Of a DNA stretch of 64,000 nucleotides, positions 10,371-18,533 are shown one piece after another; positions within the stretch are counted from its first letter, which is position 1; each line of letters opens with the position of its first letter. The translations under genes and the position numbers were made by a program. Source of the DNA: Cunninghamia lanceolata (taxonomy: Eukaryota; Streptophyta; Pinopsida; Cupressales; Cupressaceae); the NCBI GenBank assembly GCA_027924645.1, contig BSBN01000763.1:1984001-2048000 (forward strand), in the 5' to 3' direction. The notes under the pieces are model-generated. The model saw only the letters and a list, made by a program, of their open reading frames with translations. It did not search any database and was not told where the DNA came from.

Positions 10371-10978
10371 TGTCTCTCCAAGGCTTGATCGAGGCAAGCC
10401 TCTAAACACCACAACCCCAACCCATTTTTCTGTGATTGCAGGTTACAGGTTTCAGAAGTGAAAGAAGTGGAGTTGCAAGAGAGCTGTGTAGACTGTCAGA
10501 ATTGTAGATTTGAGAAGAAAAGCAGGGCTTGGACTTGGGTGCCCACTCATTAGTCCTCCGGATTCTGAAGTGGTGAAATCTCTGTGACAACGGGAATAGG
10601 TTGCAGACATTCTTCAGAGATCCCAACAAAAGTAGGTACACTGGACTAGGGCACCCGCTCATTAGTCCTCAACTTTTCCACATGCTAAATTTTGAAATCA
10701 GGTATGTATTTGGTTATCATTTGATATCTTTGTGTGCGATCATTTTTTGTGATTTGTCTGTTTATTTACGATTTCACAAAATTAGGGTTTTGAGCATAAT
10801 TAGACTTAATTAAACAACAAATTCACACAATTCCAATCTTTCCCTATGTTCCAAGTGAAAGGAGATCTATAGTAGAGTTCTCTCTTAGTTGAATGTCCTT
10901 GAATGTTTAGTGGTGAAAGGAGGATCATGACAAACCCTTAAAATCATCAACCTCATCATCCCCTTTTTCTATTAAACA
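10371..10978 (+). repeat. Element A 5' LTR, 3' half only
   Basis: Collinear with 24372-24985 of the 3' LTR, ending in ATTAAACA. It carries two copies of the 26-nt palindromic motif, at 10531-10556 and 10643-10668. A splice-acceptor-like TTCTGTGATTGCAG lies near 10428-10441. The left edge abuts the end of element C. Confidence 0.8.
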
Positions 10979-11877
10979 TTTTGGTGAACCCATCTTTTTA
11001 ATGAATTTCACACCTTGCTGAGTGTTGTACTTCAGATTTACATTCATTTCATTGTTCATCTTATTGCATTTGAAAAATTACAAAAAAAATTGGCATTTTT
11101 ATCTTGCATTTTCAAATAATTTGAATTAGTTGGCATTTAATTTCAATAAATTTCTGCCATTATCATTAGATCTGATTTAAAATATAGACATTCTTCATTC
11201 ACCATTCATTTACATGGCATTTTCATGATCAAATTGTTAAAAAGTGCTTAAAATTGTGCATTTTTCCATATAACCTAGTTTTGCATTAGCTAGGGTTTGT
11301 AGTCAAAATCTTGTTTTAGATTTTACTACCCTTTAAAAACACTCATTAGAACTAATTTCTAACTGTAGTGTTTCATCATAGTGGCTTTCTTGCAAAATTT
11401 CATGTCTAGGGTTTGAAAACCTTGCATTTTAACTAGATTTGGCCTTATCCTCTCTCTAGAATTGCATCACAAGCATGTTGTGAAGGATTTTTCTATATTA
11501 GTTGGCTATTATCAGGGTTGTAATCTATTTCCCCTCCTCAAATTCCTCACAACACCCTTTCTATTGGGCCTTTGTATTGAAAATTGGTGAAAAATTACAT
11601 ATTTTAGTGGATTTTCACTAGGTTTTGACTTGTCATCATTATAGATTTGCATCAAACGTGTCTTGTGAAGGATATTATTGATTTATTGGACTAATATTAG
11701 ACATATTATTTTCTTCCCTTTATCAATTTCCTTACAACAGCTCTTCTTTCACTCATTTGCATTGAAAAAAGTTGAAAAATCAAGCATTTTAGGTCATTTT
11801 CACACAGTTTTGCACTTGTTTGTTGCACAAATTTTGAAAAGATTTTAAAATCTGATTTTACATTGATTTGAAAACAT
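10979..11877 (+). other. Element A primer-binding site and leader
   Basis: TTTTGGTGAACCC directly follows the LTR; its TGG fits pairing with a tRNA CCA tail, but I cannot name the tRNA. Element B has the same site at 42864. The leader is noncoding and contains a tandem duplication with a period of about 185 bp (TTGCATC at 11462 and 11647, each followed by GTGAAGGAT and later CTCACAACA or CTTACAACA). CTAGGGTTTGTAGTCAAAAT at 11291-11310 recurs in the B leader. Confidence 0.65.
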
Positions 11878-12483
11878 ATGCACATGGCCTCTAATCACAA
11901 CAATAACACTAGGTTCCCTCATAGGCCTTACATGAAAAGAAAGGTCCCCAAACCTGAAATTGTGTTTACACCTCATGATAGAACAATTGGAGACACTGAA
12001 GGACCTCTTTATATCACTATGAAGATAATGGGAAATCTTGTGGATGGAAATCTTACCGATCCTAATTGCATGACTAATGTAGCAACATAAGAATTCCTTT
12101 ATTCACATGGTTTGATACAAGACTTCTATGACCCTTCAGACATGATGATTAAGGCACACAAGGGAACCTTTATAAACACTCCTGGGAAGATATCCTTATT
12201 GGTTACTGTATTTGACAAAGCCATAGAACAATTATTTGATGTTGTCCCCATATCTAACCTTTTTCGCATAAAATTAGGACACCCATGGTTAAAGGCTATG
12301 AAAGATGTCCCTTCAACCATTTATAACTGTGTAAAATTTCCTTTGAATGGACAAGTCCATACTATTCCTCGCAATAGATATAAACCTTTGGTTACAAGAC
12401 AACACTTTAGCCTTGATTACTTATGGGAATGATCTGAAGTGGAACTAGAGCCACAGACAAACTTTAACTTCTTGAGCTATAGA
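11878..12483 (+). pseudogene. Element A protease-like ORF, 5' part
   Basis: After a basic N-terminus (HRPYMKRKVPKPEIVF) comes a retropepsin-like layout: GPLYITMKIMGNLVDGNL, then EFLYSHGLIQDFYDPSD, ISLLVTVFDKAIEQLFDVVP and FRIKLGHPWLKAM. The last resembles the LGRPWL block of plant Gypsy proteases. The usual D[S/T]G site is not clear (LVDGNLTDPN), so activity is doubtful. Stops lie at 12088-12090 and 12430-12432, the frame stays the same, and it runs to the base before element D. It continues in the same frame at 21532. Confidence 0.55.
12479..12483 (+). repeat. Target site duplication of D, left (ATAGA)
   Basis: ATAGA directly precedes the TGTTGC start of D and is repeated exactly at 21527-21531 after its CA end. 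A perfect 5-bp duplication confirms D's ends. Confidence 0.93.
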
Positions 12484-14034
12484 TGTTGCAAGTATGTGCC
12501 TAATCGGTGTTGTCATTGATGTCAACATATTCTTGTTGTCATTGGTGTCAACTGTATCCTATTCCATTACTTGTTTAGAAGACTTGTATGTTGAGGATAT
12601 TGAGAAAATTAGTTTCTCCAGAAGAAACAAGTAAGCCATAGAGAAGTGCAGTACAGACAGTGAGTTGTATGTTGAAGAACAGTCTGATAAACTGCTCCGC
12701 ATTTGTTTCTGCTTGAAGATCATGGTCTACGAATTGGAAGTAAGTTAGTGGTATGTCTGAGGATGCTACATTTTGGGTTTGAGCCATCTGCATGAAGATC
12801 TAAGTGAGTTGTGTTCACTAGAGTGAAGCCTTCTTTTTCTGTAAGTTTAGTTGAGATAGGAAGATAGTATTTGGCTCCGCATTCCTATGCAAGAAAATAT
12901 TTTGCTATGCTTCTCTAGAGGGAAGTCTGGGATGATGATAAGTGCCTACAGTTGCAATGGTTTATGGTTTGGTGGTCCACAATCTATCTTTATTTTATGA
13001 CAGTTGAAGACAATAAAGTTTATGTACTCTGGTGAGAAGATTCCTATGAATAAAGTAGTTAACGTTCGTGTAGTTGCTCCTAATGATTATAGCATGCTTG
13101 TGGATGTCTCCTTATCATGTTCCTATCTGGACTTTGGTCTGCTTTAAGAAATTGAGATGGTGTGTGAAGATTGTTCCTAGATAACGTAGCGTGTAACCAG
13201 TCTTGGCTGACTTGGTTGATCTGATTTATTGTGGAGATCTCTAGAAGATTGTGGAAGCATGTTGTGGCATGGAAGATCATGTTTGAGTCCCAATTAAGGC
13301 ATTACGTGATCCACATTTCATTCCCTTTGCATGATGTTGCAATAGGTCAGGACCTATTTTGTAAATGTTTGTAATACCGACCTTGGAGATTGTTCCAATG
13401 GTTGATGTTGACCTTAATGATCATTTTGAAGTTGATGTAGTGTATAAATACTTGTAGTTGAGTCAAGGAAAAGTTATCCTTGAGCAAAAATGTGAATATA
13501 TTAAGAAAGGTCCAAAGGCATAGTAGAGAAGAGGCAGAGGAAAGAAGATAAAGAGCAGAGCAGAGGAAGAGTAGGGCAGAGGAAGAGCAGAGCTAAGGAA
13601 TTGTTTATTCACAATAAAGAAAGGTGTTTGATCATGACAGTGAATCTGGCAGTAAGTCACTAGTAGGGTTTGACAACCCTTATTGTAATCTTCCTAGGTT
13701 TAGGGTTGAGGCAGTGAGCTTGCTAGATCTAGTTTTTCTTCATGGCAGTAAGCCAGTATGTTTAGGCCCATGGGGTGATCAAGCCTGAACATCACTATTT
13801 CAAGATTACAATATATATTGAGAGTTAATCCTCTCCGTGGTTTTTCCCCACCTTGAATTTTTCCACGAAAATCTAGTGTCTCTTGTGTTTGATGTTGTTA
13901 AGTTTCTGATTTCATGCACTCATTGTTAAATCATAATAATTGTGGATAAGTGATGAATGTTTAATTGCAGAAAGTGTAAGTTTTTGTGACAACTGATTCA
14001 CCCCCCTCTCTCAGTTGTCTGATGCATATCAACA
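12484..14034 (+). repeat. Element D 5' LTR (1551 bp)
   Basis: Runs from TGTTGCAAG to TATCAACA. The TATA box TATAAATA is at 13443-13450. A purine-rich GCAGAGGAAAG-type stretch (13520-13600) lies downstream of it. GTCATTGATGTCAAC (12512-12526) is nearly repeated at 12538-12552. The U5 end carries the stem-loop GACAACTGA/TCAGTTGTC (13988-13996 with 14011-14019). Confidence 0.93.
13443..13450 (+). promoter_or_regulatory. TATA box in D 5' LTR
   Basis: TATAAATA, conserved in the 3' LTR at 19493-19500 and in both LTRs of the relative F (55023-55030 and 61293-61300). Confidence 0.65.
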
Positions 14035-14036
14035 AT

Positions 14037-14048
14037 TGGTATCAGAGC
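14037..14048 (+). other. Element D primer-binding site
   Basis: TGGTATCAGAGC, complementary to the 3' end of plant initiator methionine tRNA. It starts two bases after the 5' LTR and would prime minus-strand cDNA. F has the same site at 55536-55547. Confidence 0.93.
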
Positions 14049-14092
14049 CAAGTTCCTATGAAGAAATTTTAATAGCTTGAGGAATATCCAAA

Positions 14093-15037
14093 ATGTCTTA
14101 CAAGAAGGAAGCACCACATTTTGATGGAACTAATTATGTTCTCTAGAAGGCTTGGTTGAAAATCCATCTTCTTTCTCTTCATATCAAAGTTTGGAAAGCT
14201 ACAAAAACAAAATACACCATACCTCAAACTGACCTGATGATTGAAGATGAAATCAAGGAATATGAGATAGATATCAAGGTAAGGGATGCTTTGCTAAGCT
14301 CATCAACTGACTCAATATTGATGAAAGTGGTAGATCTTGAAATTGCAAATAAGGTATGGGAAAAGTTGAAAAATCTGTATGAAGGAGATGACTTTGTGAA
14401 GGAAGCCAAGTTTCAAAGTTTGGAAGTGAAATATGAAAGCTTGAAGATGAATAATGATTAAAACATATCAGTGTTTATGGAAAGAGTTGATGAACTTGTT
14501 ACAGGAATAAAAGTCATAGGTGGAACTCTTGATGAAAAGGAAATTGTCACAAAAATACTCAGATCTCTGCCGAAGTCCTACTGTCACAAGGTGGCCGCAA
14601 TAGAAGAATTCATGCAAGTAAAAACTATTAATAGGGATCAATTGCTTGGTAAGCTTACTACTTTTGAGATAAGGGAGTTAGATGATGCTCTGCCAAAAGT
14701 TGAGACTGCCTTCAAAGCCAGTACTCCTAGAAGTACTTCCAGATCAGAAAAGTATAAGGTAGAATCTGATGATGAGATAGATGAAGTTGAAGCCAACTTT
14801 GTGGACATACTACAAAGAGGATCCGGTAAGTTTAAAGGAAAATTACCTTTCAAATATTTTTCCTATGGTAAAGTAGATCATTTTGCTTCCAGATGTCCTA
14901 AAAGAATTGAAATAAATAGAAGAAGATATGAGAACAAACCTAGGACCCAAAAGAAGTGTTATTATGTTGAATATTTTGATGATGATGGAGTATCAGATAA
15001 TGGTGAACCAAATAATGCTAATTCCTCTGTAAATTAA
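14093..15037 (+). pseudogene. Element D gag
   Basis: Begins MSYKKEAPHFDGTNY, as in plant Copia gag, about 45 bp after the primer-binding site. A UBN2-type core follows (VWEKLKNLYEGDD, ILRSLPKSYCHKVAAIEEF). The zinc knuckle is damaged: KYFSYGKVDHFASRCP has Tyr at both of the first two Cys positions and Asp in place of the usual Gly. In-frame stops are at 14144-14146, 14459-14461 and 15035-15037; there is no frameshift. It would have formed the particle shell and bound RNA. Confidence 0.85.
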
Positions 15038-15367
15038 TGCTTGTTCATTGCTATTAAGGAAGATCTTGTGTCTACTAATTCTTCTAGCTGTATGAAGGAA
15101 GAAAAACCAGTGGAAAGTGCTTTGGCTTCTCAGGTCATCAAGGACAAAGATGAATGGGTTATTGATAGTGGTTTCTCTCACCACATGTCTCGTGACAAAA
15201 GTAAGTTTGTAAGTTTGGAAAGATATGATGGTGGATTGGTTAGGTTTGGAGATGACACAGTTGGTAGGATTTGTGGAAAAGGATCTATTTCTTTTGATGG
15301 AAAGCATAATACTGAAGATGTCTTGTATGTGAAAGGATTAAAGAAAAATCTTCTAAGTGTGGGTTAG
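15038..15367 (+). pseudogene. Element D protease
   Basis: Same frame as gag. The motif WVIDSGFSHHM keeps the catalytic DSG, with Phe where Copia usually has Cys or Ala. GRICGKGSISFDGKHN and DVLYVKGLKKNLLSVG follow, the standard Copia protease end. TAG at 15365-15367 follows LLSVG at exactly the position of a TAG in element F. Confidence 0.85.
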
Positions 15368-16441
15368 ATGTGTGACAAGGGCTATGACTTAAGCTTCAAG
15401 GACAATGGATGCAAGATCAGGGAAAGCTCCAGAACAATCATTGCAATTGGTAAGAAGACCAGAGTTAATATCTATCACTTGAAAGGAACCGAGAACTATT
15501 GCTTGTTGACTCAGATTGATTAAAGATGGTTATGTTATAGAAGGTTGTGTCACATAAATTTTGATAATATTATGAAGATAAGTACTACACAAATTGTTAG
15601 AGATTTGCCTAAGCTTGTGAAGCCTGCTAATCCAGTTTGCAAGGAGTGTCAATTTGGGAAATAGACAAGAACAAGTTTCAAAAGCAAGGATCAATCAGTT
15701 GGAGGACTACTTGAGCTAGCGCATACAGATTTGTGTGGACCTACCAGAGTAAGAAGTTTGCAAGGAGATAGGTATTTCATGATGCTCATTGATGATTATT
15801 CTAGAATGACTTGGGCCACCTCTTTTAAAGAGAAAGCTGAAGCTCTAGATAAATTCAAGGCATTTAAGGCAATGGTTGAAAATGAGATGGATTTGAAAAT
15901 CAAATGTTTAAGATCTGATAGAGGAGGAGAGTTCACATCAAATGAGTTCAATTTCTTTTGTGAAGAGCATGAAATAAAGAGACAGCTATCTGTCCCTAGA
16001 ACTCCACAACAAAATGGAGTTGTTGAAAGGAAAAACAAAATAGTTCAAGAAGCTGCTAGAACCATGATGAAGGAAGCTCATCTTCTAGAAGCATATTGGA
16101 GAGAGGCAATTCACACTATAGTATATATTCTAAACAGAGTTCAAGTAAAAGGTAACAGTTCAAAAACTCCCTATGAATTGTGGTATGGTAGAGTTCCTAC
16201 TGTGAAATATTTCAAAGTCTTTGGTAGCAGATGTTATATCAAAAGAGAAGAAGATTTAGGTAAGTTTGATGCTAGATGTGATGAAGGAATCTATCTTGGT
16301 TACTCCACCAAGAGTAAGGCCTACTGGTGCTATAATAAGAGGCTGAATAAAATCATTGGAAGTGCAAATGTCAAAGTTGATGAGTGTAAAGAAAGGTCTT
16401 TAGAACCAAGTGGATATGAGTTAGATGATGAGATGTTTTAG
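15368..16441 (+). pseudogene. Element D integrase
   Basis: The GAG-pre-integrase segment includes LCHINFDNIMKIS and CKECQFGK, with stops at 15521-15523 and 15661-15663. The core has AHTDLCGPTRVRS (Asp), CLRSDRGGEFTS (Asp) and RTPQQNGVVERKN (Glu), so the D,D,E triad is intact. The C-terminal part includes YELWYGRVPTVKYFKVFGS and DEGIYLGYSTKSKAYW. It ends at a frameshift near 16440. Confidence 0.9.
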
Positions 16442-17500
16442 AAGTGGTACAACACGAAGACAACACAGATGAAGAAGAACAAGCTCTGGTAAGTGCTACC
16501 AGAACTCAAAGATATGTAAGAATCAGTTATTCTGAAAATCAAATCATAGGAGAAAAGAGCAAAGGAATCTTAACTAGAAGAAAAGCTGCAGAAGAACAAG
16601 TAAATTTCTATCTGATCTCTAAGATGGAACCTAAAATTGTGGATGAGGCATGCAAAGATGAGAATTGGATAAAGGCCATGGAAGAAGAATTGATGCAGAT
16701 AGAGAAGAATTAGACTTCAGATCTTGTTCCCAGACTAGCAGACAAGAATGTAATTGATACAAAATGGGCCTTTAGAAATAAAATGAATGAGAATGGTGAA
16801 GTGGTAAGTAAGAAAGAAAGATTGGTATGCAAAGGATACGCTCAGGTTGAAGGAATAGACTTTGAAGAAACTTTTGCTCCAGTAGCAAGGATTGAAGAAA
16901 TAAGGATGTTTCTAGCTTTTGTAGCATACACAGATTTCAAGGTTTATCAAATGGATGTGAAGTCTACCTTCTTAAATGGAGAGTTGGAAGAGGAAGTCTA
17001 TATTGAACAACCAGAAGGATTTCAGTCATCAGAGCAAGGGGGCATGGTATGCAGATTGAAGAAAGCACCGTATGGATTGAAGCAAGCTCCCAGGACATGG
17101 TATGCAGGGTTAGACAGGTACCTAATAAAGATAGGGTTTAGTAAAGGTATGACAGATAGTAACCTCTACTTCAAGATCAATGATGAACAAATTCTGATTG
17201 TTGCAATTTTTGTTGATGATATTATTTTTGGAGGCAATGAAGGTATATAGTCAGTTTTTGCTAGAGAAATGTAAAATGAATTTGAAATGTCTATGTTTGG
17301 GGAGATGAACTTTTTTTTAGGTTTGCAAAGAAGTCAATCAGACAAGGGTATCTTCATTTCTCAGTCCAAGTATGTGAAAGAGTTGTTAAAGAAATTTGGG
17401 ATGGAAGACTCTAAACCAATATGCACACCTATGATAACTGGTTGTAAGTTGAGCAAATATGATAACTCACCCATGTCAGACCAGAAAAAGTATAGATCTA
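16442..17500 (+). pseudogene. Element D reverse transcriptase
   Basis: Copia RT blocks: [64 protein letters not shown] and the catalytic [10 protein letters not shown] (intact DD). Further downstream come FFLGLQRSQSDKGIFISQ and YVKELLKKFGMEDSKP. Stops are at 16711-16713, 17248-17250 and near 17272. All of these pieces share one frame. Confidence 0.9.
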
Positions 17501-18162
17501 TGATTGGAGGATTACTTTATCTAACTCAAACTAGACCTGACATAATGCATGCATTGTGTCTTGTGGAAAGATTTCAGACAGAACCCAAGGAATCACATGT
17601 GATGGTAGTCAAGAGAATTCTAAAATATTTAAAAGGTACAATAGATTATGGTTTGTGGTACCCTAGGGACAGTGAATTTGTTCTCAGTGCATATATTGAT
17701 GCAGATTGGGCTGAAGATGTGGATGACAAAAAAAGCACAAGTGGAGGTGCATTCTTCTTGGGATAAAGATTAGTATCTTGGTTGAGAAAGAAACATGATT
17801 CAATATCCCTGTCTACTGCAAAGGCATAATACATTGCAGCAGCATGCAATTGCACTCAAGTGTTATGGATGAAGTAGACTTTGAAGGACATCAAAGTTGT
17901 GTATGAAGAACCTATTACAATCTTTTGTGACAACACAATTGCCATAAACATATCAAAGAACCCAGTGATGCATTCAAGGACCAAGCACATATCCATTAGG
18001 TATCATTTTTTGAGAGAAAAGGTGATAGAGAATGAAGTGAAGTTGGAGTATGTTTCAACCAAGGATCAGATTGCAAACATTTTTACCAAGACTTTGCCCA
18101 ATGATACTTTTGAGTATCTCAGAGAAAAGTTAGGGGTCATCACCCCTCCTGCTCTAAACTAA
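17501..18162 (+). pseudogene. Element D RNase H
   Basis: SMIGGLLYLTQTRPDI leads into the RNase H: AYIDADWAEDVDDKKSTSG (Asp), SISLSTAKA-stop-YIAA, IFCDNTIAINISKNPVMHS (Asp), and SRTKHISIRYHFLREKV to ITPPALN. Stops are at 17764-17766, 17827-17829 and 17875-17877; the last two sit at the same positions as stops in element F. The catalytic Glu position reads KKHDSIS, where F has EKQEAIS. Confidence 0.88.
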
Positions 18163-18533
18163 GATGCACAATGGTGCATCAGTCTATAGGTGTTCAGAGG
18201 CCTGGATTGATTCTTTTTAGGGCTACTTCTAAGGGGGAGTAGTCAAAAAGTTTAGTGGAGAGATTAGATCAAAATAGAAGAGTGCAAGTATGTGCCCTTT
18301 GCCATTGATGTCAAAGGGGGAGAGAAGTCATGTGAAAAACTTAGAGTGCAGATGTGTAAGAGAAAAGGGGAGAATTTTGGAGAAATAAAGAGTGCAGGTG
18401 TGTAAAGAGAAAGGGGAAAAATTTTGGAGAAAGAAAGAGTCTAGGTGTGTAAAGATAAAGGGGGAGAATCTTGTCTTGATGGCTGTTGTAGTTTTTCACA
18501 TCATATGTTGCCATCAATGAAAAAGGGGGAGAT
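18163..18533 (+). other. Element D 3' untranslated region with two polypurine tracts
   Basis: Noncoding. 18283-18323 holds a small copy of the LTR start (TGCAAGTATGTGCC, then CATTGATGTCAA) running into AAAGGGGGAGA. Three tandem 46-47 bp purine-rich units (GAGTGCAGATGTGTAA type) follow from 18344 to about 18480. The true polypurine tract AAAAGGGGGAGA (18521-18532) precedes the LTR by one base. Confidence 0.75.

Noticed and set aside
13500..13600. GCAGAGGAAAG-type purine tract in D LTRs as a microsatellite or polypurine tract
   Set aside because: It is irregular, lies in the R/U5 part of the LTR and is shared by both LTRs, so it is part of the LTR body.
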